From Ctenosaura bakeri (taxonomy: Eukaryota; Chordata; Lepidosauria; Squamata; Iguanidae), in the NCBI GenBank assembly GCA_948474755.1, contig CAOLHI010000057.1, forward strand, positions 620,001 through 684,000: a stretch of 64,000 bases of DNA, read 5' to 3'. Shown one piece after another: positions 34,901 to 45,935 of this stretch (within the stretch, counting starts at the first letter, position 1; each line of letters starts with the position of its first letter). Under the pieces are notes generated by a model. The model was given only the letters and a program-made list of their open reading frames with translations, searched no databases and was not told the origin of the DNA. Made by a program: the position numbers and the translations under genes.

Positions 34901-35313
34901 CCTTTACTAACTATACACTTGCTAATAATCAACTGATGATCTCTAGACTGGCCGCATACTTATACTATGTCACTGTGCCCAAATTCAGGAGAGCCTTAAC
35001 GTTGGCTCATTTAATGTCCTTCCCACAGCGATATTGGAAGGGAAATATAGGAAAATTCCTTACGAGATGCGATTTGGCCCTTGCAATACCGGTGCGGTAG
35101 AAACTACAATTCATGTATTGTCAGTTCTACCGAGACATTCGTCAAGAACTGATTACTCCTCTATTAACCCAATTCCCAGGACATTCTGATGGTTTCTATC
35201 TACACCATCTGCTGGATAATCAGGAGCAAACTGTTATGCTTAAAGTAGCAAAGTTTTTGTATATCATGTGTAAGATACGTTCTCAAACAGTTAATAATAG
35301 CAATAGTGGCTGA
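31978..35313 (+). pseudogene. LINE ORF2: APE endonuclease and reverse transcriptase, broken
   Basis: APE endonuclease: FITWNIAGWKSR (about 32000), FLQETWA, VAGDFNARIG, and later LLDYVGIS. The usual terminal 'SDH.P' is SDNFPV, so the catalytic His is lost. RT: RPGKAPGADFITYEIIK (about 33450), IIIPIYKKGKRDDPVNF, DEQAGFREGRSTIDHA, FIDFKSAFDS (catalytic Asp), VRQGCVLAPLLFNYYINSL, LLLYADDAVIL (about 34150, catalytic YADD intact). The C-terminal part extends to 35313. The reading frame changes from 1 to 2 at about 32510, returns to frame 1 at about 33420, and has stops at about 33675, 33892, 34612 and 35098. No RNase H or CCHC motif was recognised. Confidence 0.85.
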
Positions 35314-35462
35314 TGTGAGCCGTTTAAATTTTGCTATTTGTTTTTGTTAGTTTTTATGTATTTATTCTGTATTTATTATTGTTTTATTGGTCAATGACCG
35401 AAATAAAGTGTCTGTCTGTCTATCTAGGGGTATCTCCGAGGAGGCCTAAACTGCAGTAGCAA

Positions 35463-36343
35463 ATGGTCTAACCTACGTGGTGTTCAGTCTCCCTACTAAC
35501 CAAACACAGCTCCCTCCCCACATCTTCCTGTGAAGCTGGAAAGTCCCCCATGCGCTGCTGGGATGTATATTCCAGCCTGTTATGAATTTTAGCTGTTAAT
35601 TCATCTTCGCTGCCACCACCCACTGAATTCTGGACACTTGGACAGTACAGTGGGACTCTGTCCAACCATGTACATCCCTAAGCTTAAGGATCTTCCTTTT
35701 CCCCCATTCTACCTAGCTTGGTGTGGGAAGGAGAGAAACAGGGTCTTTTACAGAAAGTATTTATTAAAGGTATGCAAATAAACAAGGCAAATTACCACAC
35801 ATGGGAAGCTCCCTCCTCCCAGGCACGCTTAGTTACAAGTAGTTACAAAAAGAACAGATATGAAAGCACAGACACATTCTTTAGATCAGCCAGCTCCAAA
35901 ATAACAGAAAAGTCCCTAACGCGACTAGATAACTAGTTCTAGTACTCACAGATGTTCATAGCTTAGATGTTCTATGAGGAAGACGCCAGGAGGCGAGGCT
36001 AGGCCTGCAGCCTGCTACTGGCACAGAACTCCCCTCCAGGAGGTTCCTAGGTTGTTGTCTCTTTGTTATCCCTTTGATATCTCTCTCCACATAGCCTCGC
36101 AAGAAGTTTTATAACTTCTCCTTGGAAGCATCAGGAAGCATCCTGAAGATGCTCAGTTCTTACCTTTTGATCAGTCAGTTCTCACCCTGTGACCTGTGAT
36201 GCTGACCCACATGACCTATGATGCTGACCCACATGACCTATGATGTAATCTAATCTCCAACACCTGATTAACCCTTGGTTTACCTGAAGAGGGAAGTTTC
36301 CCCCTTTAGCTAAGTCTAGATAATGGGAAGCCCCATTATCACA
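35463..36343 (-). mobile_element. LTR of an endogenous retrovirus-like element, family B
   Basis: On the minus strand the LTR starts TGTGATAATGGGG at 36343. It has a TATA element (TATAAAA, 36107-36113) and AATAAA at 35760-35765. The 3' edge is not sharp; I place it at about 35463. Directly upstream of its 5' end is a purine-rich tract at 36344-36361, so this is a 3' LTR that still carries its polypurine tract. U3 contains a 22-bp direct repeat. It is unrelated in sequence to family A. No coding region remains beyond the tract. Confidence 0.72.
36191..36245. repeat. U3 direct repeat in LTR family B
   Basis: A 22-bp unit containing GATGCTGACCCACATGACC is present about two and a half times in tandem with almost no change. 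Short direct repeats in U3 are commonly enhancer elements in retroviral LTRs; enhancer activity here is inference. Confidence 0.75.
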
Positions 36344-36361
36344 CTTCCTGCCTTTTCCTAC
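36344..36361 (-). promoter_or_regulatory. Polypurine tract next to LTR family B
   Basis: The minus strand reads AGGAAAAGGCAGGAAG immediately before the LTR 5' end. This is the position and composition of the primer for plus-strand synthesis in LTR retroelements. Confidence 0.65.
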
Positions 36362-36689
36362 AGAAGAATCACTGAAATGACAATAATTTATGAGCTCAAT
36401 TAATTAAAACAGCCCAGATAATAACATTTTCAAAATCCACAAGCAACTTATAGTAGCCAAATGTAGCAACTGAGAGATAAAACATATTCAAAAAGAACAG
36501 AGCCAAAACAGGACAGAACCAAAGAGGAGGAGAGGTGAAAGTATGAGATTATATATATTTATATGATTATGAAATGTTTACAGCTTTAAAAAAAATCATG
36601 TCTTGAAGCGTGAAAGGTTGAGAGCCTTTGGATAAAAACTATAGGAAGGGGAAACAACTGTGACGTTACTGTGGGAGTTTTCTGTAGGC

Positions 36690-36870
36690 ATCCAGGAAAG
36701 ATTGAAGACTTGAATGATTCTTCCTAAAACAGAAAACCAAACATTCAAAAAGGAGAAATACAGTAGCAATGGAAGACTTCAACTACCCTGATATCTACTG
36801 GAAGCCAAACTCTGCCAAGAGCGTAAGGTTTAAGAAGTTCTTCACATTCATTACATCCCCACTCTGTCAT
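36690..36870 (+). mobile_element. Decayed CR1 LINE, endonuclease piece
   Basis: The + strand around 36765-36830 encodes AMEDFNYPDIYWKPNSA, the decayed form of the CR1 APE-endonuclease block 'GDFNYPDI.W' that contains catalytic Asp and Asn. It is probably the upstream part of the CR1 that resumes at about 37780, separated by about 0.9 kb of unrelated sequence. Confidence 0.7.
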
Positions 36871-37779
36871 ATTGTTTAATTGGTACATATAACAATCATA
36901 CATTTATGGCTGAAAAGCCATGATGGCAAAGAGGACTTGTTGTACATGGGCAGAAGTAGGTCAGAGGGACCTCAAGGCATGGCAAGGTCATAAGTTCATT
37001 GAGGAGTAATCGGAGAAGTTGACTAAATAAGTTTGATATGATGTCCTCAATAGCCCAAATCTAGAAAGCAATAGTCACCAAAGCTCCCAGACAAACAACG
37101 TTGACCAATGTCTTGTAGCCTACTTCCTGCTGAATTTCCCCTTTTGTTTCCTCACCAACCCAGACATTAAGAAGTTATCAATCCTTTATCACCCAATGCT
37201 AAGATCATAAGGCAGACCCTTTTTTTGCTCTGCTAGAGAGCCATTAACACTTTCAGGGCAGAAAAAAAACCCACCAATATTTAACCCATGGCTCAGACCC
37301 TGGCTTTTCACCAGCACTTGGGTGTCACTCTGCACTCCAGACTCTCATTCTTCCATGCTGCCCCCAAATGCTTGTGTTTGAGCCATTTTGCCATTATTTT
37401 CTTCTCTTCAGGATTGGTAAACATTGTCCACGTCATCCTAATTCCTCACTATCCAGTTTTTCCCTCCTTTCCTACTTGTATGATTGTGACGCTGCTTAAA
37501 TCTCATATGTGTTTTTAATTTTTCCCCAATAAAACATTCTTTTAACTTCCAGCTAGTGTCTCTGCATTAGTACTGGTACACACAGGTGAAAAGATCCTGA
37601 AGTTACTCCTTTTTTTTTTTTTTGCCAGACGTCCCTTTCTGAGCTATATTTCCCCAGTTTTCCACATAACTATTGACATTGCAGGTAGACCCCTGAGTCA
37701 CCCACCTTTTGGGGTAACACTGTTGCTGACAACTTCTTTTTCCAGCAGGTAGAAAAAGCAATAGGGACAAAGTAGTAAA
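36871..37779. other. Sequence interrupting the decayed CR1
   Basis: About 0.9 kb not recognisable as CR1. It contains a CAATAAAAC polyadenylation-like signal at about 37528 and a T run at 37610. It could be a later insertion of an unknown (possibly LTR-type) element or very decayed CR1. No coding sequence is seen. Confidence 0.4.
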
Positions 37780-39830
37780 TGAAGTGGAACTAGTAGAGAC
37801 TTTGTATAGAAGAAACCATGTCCTCTTAATCTTCATTATACAGAGGAAAGGGAAAGCCACTTGCACATGGGCATACATTTGAGAAAGCCAGTTTCAATAA
37901 GTTTAAGGAAATGCCAGGTGAAACTCCATGATCAAAAATATACAACAGGAAAGAAGCTCAAGAAAGATGGGATTGCCTCAGAGGTGAGATATTGAAGGCA
38001 CAATGGCAAAAAAAAAAAAAATCCAACAAGAGGGAATAGTGAGAGGCATACAAATTTTTGGATGACCTGAGGTTTAAGAGGGACATGTAATACATAACAT
38101 ATAGGAGGAGCAAATCACCAAGTAAAACTACAAACAAGTCAGGGTGGCTAAATCTCAGAGGTTGCAAGAGAAGTTCAAATTAATAAAGGGATGATGCTAG
38201 TTATGGTTGGAGAAAGAAAAAGAACAAGTAAGCAGAAAGTGTGCTGCATGAAGAAGATGAAGAAATGCTAAAGGATGGCAGAGAAAAGAGATCAATGTTG
38301 AATATTTGTTTTCTCCTAGATAGTGCAGAGCCTACTGAAAATAGAATAAATGATGCAGTAATGGGGGTTGCAGCCCAAGATAGGTAAATAAGTGGTTTGA
38401 GAACACGTAGCTATTTTAAATGATTTCAAGTCTGGAGGGCCAGTTGGGCTGCAGACAAAAGTACAAAAGGAACTTGCGGGTCTTAATCTCAGAGCCTCTG
38501 TCTATAATTTTTGTGAATTCTTGGAAGCCACTTGAGGTGCCTGTAGACTGGAGGAGAAAAGTTAGCCCATTTTCATGAGTGGTTGGGGAGGACTGGGCAA
38601 CTACTGATGGATCACCATGACATTAATATGAGGAAAAGTTCTAAAACAGGTAATTAAACAGCCAGTTTGCAAGAAAGTAAAAAAATGTTATGATTACTAA
38701 AAGCCAGCATGGGTTTCTTCAAAAAAAGCCATTCCACACTAATCATACCTACTGCTATTTTCTCTCTTTTATTAAGAAGCATGGAGAATACTTTAAATGT
38801 AGTGCAGCTTGATTTCAGAAAGGTTTTCAGTGATCTGTGATATTCTTGCAGACAAATTGGTAAACTGTGTGATATTTTATGCTACTATTAGGTAGGTTTG
38901 CAGCTAGTTGATGGACTGAACCCAGTGAGTGCTCACCAATATTTCCTCTTCATTCTGAGGTGAAATGACAAGCCAGGGTTCTGCAGTGTTATATCCTGGG
39001 TCCAGTGTTCAATATCTTTATAAATGACTTCACTGAAGGAGCAGAAGGCATGCTCATCAAATCTGCAGATGACAGCCAAATGGAAGACATGAAAAGTATC
39101 AGAATTGAAGATGACCTTGACAGATTGAAGAAGTGGACCAAACACCTAACAAAATGAATTGCAACAGGGATAAATGCAAGGTACTGCATTTAGGAAGAAA
39201 AAATAAGAATGAACAAATATAGGATGGATTATACTTATGATGAAAGAGATCATAAGTTTGTAATAACTCATTCACTGAATCTATTTCTGCCTCAACAGAA
39301 TTGTAGTGCCCAGATCTGCTTAGTTCCAACCACACTTACATTACTGTGCTAAGTTCAGCATGCTTCAGTTTTAGAAGACTGTTGACAAACTGGAACATGT
39401 TCATACACATCCAAGACAGCAAAGAGTTGGAAACCAAGTACTATAAGGAATGGTTGTGGGAAATGGGTACATTTAGCTTGCAGATGAGAAGACTCATAAC
39501 GTATGATTGCTATCTCAAAATATCTGTCACACTGAAGATGGAACAAGTTTATTTTTTCCTGCTTCAGAAGATGGGACATAAACCAGTGACTTAAAATTAC
39601 AAGGAAGTAGATCCCATATAAACATTAGGAAGAACTTTCTAATAGTTGGAGCTGGAGCTGATGGTTTGAAAAGACTACCTCAGAAGGTGATGGACTCTCC
39701 TTTGTTGAAGGTTTTTTTTTAAAAAAAGTTGGGTGCCATCTGTCAGGAATGCTTCTGGTGTGAATTCCTGTACTGAACAGAGGTTAAAAAAGGTGACTCT
39801 TGATATACTTCCACATTTTACTTTCTAATG
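37780..39830 (+). mobile_element. Decayed CR1 LINE, linker, RT and 3' end
   Basis: Follows the same order as the CR1 at 14560: linker (KASFNKFKEMPGETPW at about 37893), the 'SGGPVGLQ' block 1 at about 38430, QDGL-type remnants, VFNIFINDFTEGAEGMLIKS at about 39007 and SADDSQM in place of the FADD motif. The 3' region has 'acattaggaagaactttct' and 'gccatctgtcaggaatgctt'. There are many stops and indels, so this is a much older insertion. The ATTCTATG tail is essentially gone. Confidence 0.85.
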
Positions 39831-40004
39831 TTTCTTTAGCATGACTACTGAGACACAGGTATATCAGACACTGACCAGAATCCTGTTGGTGACATATATA
39901 TTTAGTTTGTTTTAGATGAGGTACAAGGAGTTAATCTCTAGACCCATGGACACAATCTCAAACCTTGTTTCTCTTCCTTTTTCTGGAGAACTATAGCTGG
40001 GACA

Positions 40005-40097
40005 AGCCAGCCCCTCCCTAAACTGCAAACCCCAGGATTCCATAGGATTTTGAAAACGGAATCAAACTGTAAGAGTTTAGTTTAGAGCAGAAATGGA
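40005..40097. mobile_element. Right half of a GGCCATTTC palindromic MITE
   Basis: Matches the centre-to-right arm of the family ('gccagcccctccctaaactgc', 'ccccaggattccatagga', ending GCAGAAATGG). The left arm is absent. Loss of one arm is a common fate of long hairpins. Confidence 0.75.
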
Positions 40098-40670
40098 TTT
40101 GGTTTCCTCCTTCCTTTGCTCTGCAATGATTCAATGGCTGTAGCAACAGCTACAGGGAAAGGGAGGGAGTGAACAGAATTCTGTGTATGGAGAATCTTGG
40201 CCATTCTCTTGGCTTCAGTGTGACAAACATTTCTGAATGATTCTGATGAATAAATTAGTTAGCAAGTCCAAAGCTGGCAAAATCTGTGGGGAAAATAGCA
40301 CTAACAATAATAGTAGTAAAACTGTTAGAGGTCACTCAAACATTAAAGTCTTACAAAGTGCTATCTGACTCAATGTCAGCATAGACATTCCTCAAAGCAA
40401 CTTCTCCCACATTCCCAAGCTGAAGATCAACCTAGCGAGCAGTATTGTGAGGATACATCAGAGAGCAGCCTGGTTACAATGGTATAATATAAACTGAGAT
40501 ATAGTTGATTCTGTTTCTGAGAATTTAAGAAGAGTTGCATAGTAAGTTGGGATAGCCTATTCTAGTCTAGCACCTTGTTCTTTTCAGGTTGACTAGATGC
40601 CTCCAAGAAGCCCACACTTTTTTCTTGTATTCCCCAGGAATTGGTATTCAAAGAGTTGGTATACCTAATA
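40098..40670. other. Intergenic, nothing recognised
   Basis: No supported feature. Confidence 0.4.
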
Positions 40671-40678
40671 CTGAAAAT

Positions 40679-40956
40679 TAGAGATGGGACGAATCCAGAA
40701 TTTCCCGGATCCAAACCTGGATCCGAATCTCTGAAAAGTTCTGGGAATCCATGAATCTCATGAATCTCGAAGCTTTCAAATTCTTTTTTAAAAAAGGGTT
40801 TAAAAAACAACTTTTTAAAAAATGTTTAAACTTTTCCTTTAAACAGAACTTTTTTTTTTTAACTATTTTTTGGTTGGTGGATTTGAAAGATTCTGTTTAC
40901 GGATTTGGATTCGCGAATCTTGAATTCTTACTGAGGATTCGGTTGTCCCATCCCTA
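40679..40956. mobile_element. hAT-type MITE with perfect 8-bp target duplication
   Basis: Starts TAGAGATGGGACGAATC and ends GGTTGTCCCATCCCTA, an imperfect terminal inverted repeat. It is flanked by a perfect 8-bp direct repeat CTGAAAAT (40671-40678, 40957-40964), the duplication length of hAT transposons. The 278-bp interior has repeated 'gaatct' motifs and A/T runs and is itself partly palindromic. It has no coding capacity. Confidence 0.9.
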
Positions 40957-40964
40957 CTGAAAAT

Positions 40965-41669
40965 GATATGCTCTTCTTTTTGCTTCTTCACTGGCAGTAC
41001 AAGTGCATTTTGATAACATGCCATTGCTGGTTCAAAATACTATACTTTATATAAATTATATAAATTATATAAATCAAAACCTTCATCACCACATAGGAAT
41101 AGTTATACAGGAAGATTCCATACTCATCAAGAATTACAGCTGAATATAAGGCGGCCTCTCTGCAGCACTCCGCATTGTGTGTGGCCGTATGCACTTTCTG
41201 TAATCTTGCTCATTATTCTATTAGACTTTAATGGTGCTCACAGGTTGTTCAGGATTAATGAGGCAAATGTCTTCAATCAAGAAAGCTGTTTAAGAACAGA
41301 TTGCTAATTCTAATTTGATAATTTAATAGGGTCTGATCTTATAAAAAAAAAGTGTAAAAAAATTAGCAGCTATATTTGCTCTTAAACAGTAGAAGCTTGG
41401 TTGTGTGGGTTGTTGAGTGGCTGATAATGAAACATCCTTTCTTCCATCACTCCAATTAGCCTTTAAGTAAAAAAAAAAAGTATTTGGTCTTCTTAGTGCC
41501 ACCTTTACTTTTCTGGAGCACTTGTGAAGCATCACAAGTTTTAGTATGGAGACAGACAAAACACTGACTTCAGAATAACTTACAACTCCCTAAACATGCT
41601 GTCAGCAATAAATGAAAGTAATAATAATAAAACAGAAGCAAATAAGGCTGAAGAACTGAAAAAAAAAAG
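40965..41669. other. Intergenic, nothing recognised
   Basis: Contains a 'tataaat' triplet array at 41044-41075 and A runs. No gene. Confidence 0.4.
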
Positions 41670-41777
41670 TACGTATTTGCTGGCATGTAAGACACACTTT
41701 TCCCCCCTAAAAAATACCCTCTGAAAATGAGGTGCTTCTTATATGCTGGTATGTCTAACAAGCTGGCAAATACAGTA
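41670..41777. mobile_element. Short MITE, 'GTATTTGC...GCAAATAC' type
   Basis: Ends 'acgtatttgctggc' and 'gctggcaaatacagta' are imperfect inverted repeats. The interior reads 'atgtaagacacact' and 'tcttatatgctggtat', also complementary. This resembles a common vertebrate MITE with 'ctggcgtataagac' arms. Superfamily uncertain. Confidence 0.6.
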
Positions 41778-43194
41778 TTTGGGTATAGATGAGATGATAG
41801 AAAATGGCTTTGCATCTACAGGTGTGGAATGTAAAAGGATGGTTAATTAATATCAGGTATGCTCAAGGTGCTAACACTACACTGAACAAAACAGGTTATA
41901 CTGAGTCGGATGGCAAGGCAAGAGGATTATCAGTTTATAGCCTTAACCAACAACAATTAGTCCAAACACATGATAAGTTGCCTTTCAGTACCATGAACTG
42001 AAGAACATTCTCTGTCATGAAGTATACATTCAGTACTCCAAAGCTTGGGTTATAAATGTTCCAGTCCAGTAAAGACCATGTCCAACTTTGGACAAATGGG
42101 ACCATAGTATAGTGCTCCAGTAATCTCTTGTAAACTCAATGATGCTGTAGTAAACTCTAGCAATCAAGAGTTCACTATTCATCCCAGGACAGTCATAAGC
42201 CTAGGATTTTGCAAAGGTGGAGTAATCCATGACCACCTAGCCAACCAACAGTCAGCTTGCCACCAACAGTGTCTAATTAATATGCATTAATGTTTACCTT
42301 GTTCCAATCTTCCATCATGCTCTTATTTGGATTTCATAACCAGAGATCATTTGCTAAGAAAATATTGGGGGTTAATTATATGAACTTCCATGTGTACCAC
42401 CAAATTCTAGCTACTTTGCAAACTATTAGGCCTAAAGCCACATACATGAAATAATTTCCACAGCAACAGTCTGTTGCAAGAGAAGGAACAAAGAATTTTG
42501 CCATAAATACTAAACACATTATTAAGGTACAAGTTTTCCATTTTTATAAATTCTTTTAATTTATTAGTTACATTTGTATCTTACCATTCTCCAATGAAAT
42601 CCATGACATGACTTTCCTGTCCATTTCATTCCGAATTGGTTTTCTGAGTCCATGATTCTCGCTGCACTGCAAGAGAAATGGAATATGAACAACATAATCA
42701 GTGCCAGTATTAAAGGATGAAGTTGCTGATCATCTCCTGAGTCTTGCATCCCAGCAGACCAACTTCTGCTGATCATCAAAGCAGTAGTAGCATTGATATG
42801 CCCTGACTTCTTCTGGGTGGCAGCACAAATTGGTCTCACTGGGAGAATGTCAATTGGGCAAGAGTGACAGGGGCAGGTAGGTGACCCACAGATAGTATAT
42901 TATTCAAGTCTTTCTCCCATCTGAAGAAACAGACCCAATTACACTCCTGATACATTCTGCTTCTTGTTGACTGATTGATCTTCGGTGTGATGTGAAGCTT
43001 GAAGACCTTTGAAAGCCAGTCAGCCTGTTTCCAAAAGGCGTCTCAGTTGCCAAAACAAATTCTGTAATCAATATATCTAAAATGTACAACTAAATCAATG
43101 CCAAGCTTTTGCCAAATGGCTGCTAAAGATAAAATCCTGCTGTCATAGTGTCATGCTGAAGAAGACAACAATCTTTAAAAAAGCATACATGTTT
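41778..43194. other. Intergenic, nothing recognised
   Basis: 42555-42605 ('tttattagttacatttgtatcttacca') looks like an old SINE/LINE-derived phrase. No gene was found. Confidence 0.4.
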
Positions 43195-43495
43195 CAGCAG
43201 AAATCCAGCACAGTGTAGTGGTTTGAGCATTGGATTATGACCCTGGAGACCAGGGTGTGATTCCCTGCTGATCCATGGAAACCCATTGGGTAACTTGGGT
43301 AACACAGTCTCAGCCCTGGAAAACCCTGTGATAAGTTCACCGGCCAGCCGGTCCCTCCCTAAACCGCAAATGCCAGGATTCCATAGGATGTTGAAAGTGG
43401 AATCATAGCGCTACAACAGCCTCGTGCGGAAATGGCCTTTGGGTTGCTATAAGTCAGAAATGACTTGAAGATACATAGTAGCAACAAATGTTTCA
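43195..43495 (+). mobile_element. Sauria-type SINE interrupted by half a MITE
   Basis: The head has the A box ('agtgtagtggtttgagcattgg') and the B box ('gagaccagggtgtgattccc'). The body is 'ggaaacccattgggtaac..gg', then 'ccctgtgataagttcacc' to 43341. The SINE resumes at 43438 with 'tttgggttgctataagtcagaaatgacttgaag' and ends in an AAC-type tail. The 96 bp between is a MITE right half. Removing it restores a continuous SINE body. Confidence 0.85.
43342..43437. mobile_element. Half palindromic MITE nested in a SINE
   Basis: Starts at the family's central junction (GGCCAGCCGGTCCCTCCC) and ends GTGCGGAAATGGCC. The left arm is missing, so the left flank no longer shows the target duplication. The remaining arm has several CpG sites. 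Confidence 0.8.
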
Positions 43496-45207
43496 GCCTA
43501 ATAGCAGAACTGGTTATAGATCACATAACAGAAGGAGGAAAGGGGGTGGCATTTTGCAGGATAAGATTATTTTGTTTTTGCTGAAACACACACATATTTT
43601 CAATTATTAATAACACAACCACTAACAGCAACATCACTTCTATCTTGTCCCTTATCACAGGATCTAAGCAGCTCTTACAGGGAGGACCCTTACCTGTGTA
43701 CAGTTGTGTGTTAATCTTTGCATAGTCACTGAGCACACAGCTCAAGGGTGGGAACTAGAATGTTCACCTTTTCATGTATATCGAGGTAGAGGTCTCAACC
43801 AAATCCCTACTATACATGCTTTGCAATTCTTCCTTACCTCTTCCCTAGGTTTGGCTCTTTTCAGGGGCATGGATGCTGGAAGAAGCTCTGTTGATCAAGG
43901 ATCTTGGCCACATTGAAGCTGTACTTTGCTTATTTAACAGCAGGGACATGCCTTAAATGGACCAAATTGGGTTTTGGAATTTGTCACTGTTTGTTTGCTC
44001 TTAGTCAAATTCTTTGAGTAGTACTTATAGACTTGACCTGGAGAGTTATTGGATCAAACTTCCTGTTCTACTCAGTCATGCTGGTTTCTTGATCTTTGCA
44101 GATTTGTGTAATAAAACGGGACACATTTCCATCCATTCCCCATTTATCCTTTAATTATGCACTGGCTCTTATGAAACCTTGTCATGTTGTCATAAGAGGT
44201 CTTTGAGCTGAACTTTGTCTTGTCAGGCCAGTTTTATCATTCATAAATATTTCAGTGTGAACCAAAGGCAGATTATGAATGATTGATTTTTTTTTTGCAC
44301 TTCACTGATCTTTCTTATGAGGCTTTCTATTAAAAAAAAATGAGAGAAAAGCCATTCTACAAAACCTGACCATCAATGGTTAATACTATATGCTGCCTGA
44401 AAGGCAGAGATGATAAGAAATGACACAGTCTGTCATTTACAATGATGTACATTAGCTTAAAAAGTTAAAAGCAGGAAATGGCTTAAGTATGCCAATATTA
44501 GGACTCTGAATCAAGAGAGTAGAATGTTCTGGGGGAAGAGTCCTGACTAAATGTAATTTTCAAAGACGGAATAGAAATAAGATCCTCATAGAGGACTTTT
44601 GTAGCATGTTGGGTAAGAAATGGAGCTAGAAACGAAGAGGTCCCTGATTCAAATCTTATCTCTCCCATGAACTCACACTAGACAGCCACTCCCACAATTG
44701 CAGAAATGACAACATTAATAGAAATAATAGTGTTTATCACTAAGAAGATTGCTAGACAGGGGTATGAACACCAACGTTCCCAGAAAAGCTCACAAACAAA
44801 ATGAGACCATGGAAAGATGAAATACTAAGCAATGTGAACACCAATTCTCTTCCACAGTTCAAATATGAACATATGTCATGCGCCAACAAAGAACCAACTA
44901 ACAACAAGTCAATAGCTCTAATTTAACCATATTGCTATATCTTCATGACTGAAACATTGAAACAAATTATTCTATCCGTTTACAAAACTATCTCTATACT
45001 TGGTCCATATTTCCGGTATTGGTAGAATAACTTGGAAAGAGGGGCTGGAGGCCAAGTTAATATAATAAGATTGGAAAAATTATTGTTGTATATTTCACTC
45101 AAGTTTGTTTAGCAAAATGAATTTAAAAACAGTAAGAAACACCAGCCACATTGTTCCCTATATTTTCAGAAATGGTGCATGTACCTGAGGAATACTGACT
45201 TAGTGGT
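43496..45207. other. Intergenic, with an old tRNA-SINE remnant at 44600-44720
   Basis: 44625-44715 reads 'gaggtccctgattcaaatcttatctctcccatgaactcac', a decayed SINE B-box region. Otherwise nothing is recognised. Confidence 0.45.
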
Positions 45208-45935
45208 GTGAAAGCCAGCATGGTGTAGTGGTTTGAGCATCGGCAGGGACATTAGGAGACCAGTGTTCGAATCCCTGCTCAGCTCAGGTGACCTTAGGCA
45301 AGCCACACTCTCTCAGACTTAAAGAAAGGTAAAGGCAAACCCCCTTTGAACAAGTCTTGACCCTTGACCATGGCCACACAGGCGAATGAATCGCTCCATG
45401 CTGTTACTTACCAGCTCTTCTTGGGTCCAAAGTAATGCACACTGTCCCTAGAGCCCTTCCTCAGGGCTCCTCCATTGGTGCAGGGTGAACCGGAGTGGTG
45501 TGAGGTCTGTAGATCTGCACTGCTCCGGCTCAACATGGCGGCTTCCAGTGTCTTTGTCGGAGTGGACCAACCACTGAGACTGGCCACACCCACAGCCCAC
45601 CCTCCGCTGATCGCAGGCTCACATTGGTGCGAGCCTGCGCATCTGCACAGGTAAGTAGGAACACAATGGCACATTCCAGAAAATGTAAAGACCTGATTTT
45701 TCCGTTCTTTACTTAGCGTGGAGGAGGACCACTTGGGGGCTGGTTGGATCAGACTGAAGTGTGGAACTAAGTTAAATAGTCCACACCTAGTCCGATCCAA
45801 GGTGTGGACGATATCTGTGCCAGGACGCCTTGTCCCGTTTTAACTGCCTCGTGCAGAAAGGGCCCATAATAGGTTTACCTTCAAGTTGCTGTTAAGTCAG
45901 AAGCAACTTGAGGGCAAAGAACAGCAACAAGTGTC
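45208..45935 (+). mobile_element. Sauria-type SINE split by a long MITE
   Basis: Left part 45208-45371: 'agccagcatggtgtagtggtttgagcat' (A box), 'gagaccagtgttcgaatccc' (B box), 'ctctctcagactt', 'ggcaaacccc'. The right part from 45865 is 'aataggtttaccttcaagttgctgttaagtcagaagcaacttgagggc' and an AAC-type tail. Joining 45371 to 45868 gives the expected SINE order, so the 493-bp MITE is a later insertion. Confidence 0.88.
45372..45864. mobile_element. Long MITE nested in a SINE (copy 5, divergent)
   Basis: Starts GGCCACACAGGCGAATGA and ends CGTGCAGAAAGGGCC, with a perfect 3-bp duplication CAT (45369-45371, 45865-45867). The terminal repeats match each other only partly. The right end is of the GGCCCTTTC type shared with the other long copies. 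CAG|GTAAGT, a perfect splice donor, lies on the + strand at 45648-45656, and CTG|GTAAGT on the minus strand at about 45404-45412. An internal hairpin is formed by 'cgcaggctc'/'gagcctgcg'. No transposase. Confidence 0.8.

Larger units (their letters stand above)
30220..35420 (+). mobile_element. Full-length APE-type LINE (Vingi/I-like), with target duplication
   Basis: The element is bounded by a perfect 10-bp direct repeat TATCTAGGGG (30210-30219 and 35421-35430), so both ends are original. It has a short 5' UTR, an ORF1 region (30425-31838), ORF2 with APE endonuclease and reverse transcriptase (31978-35313), a 3' UTR ending 'gaccgaaataaagtg', and a short CTGT tail. The RT has YADD and the EQAGFREGRST block. 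The order APE-RT, the lack of a CCHC knuckle in ORF1 and the RT motifs suggest the I superfamily (Vingi, known from lizards), but the clade is not certain. Both ORFs have stops and frameshifts, so it is inactive. It inserted into the edge of an LTR. Confidence 0.88.
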
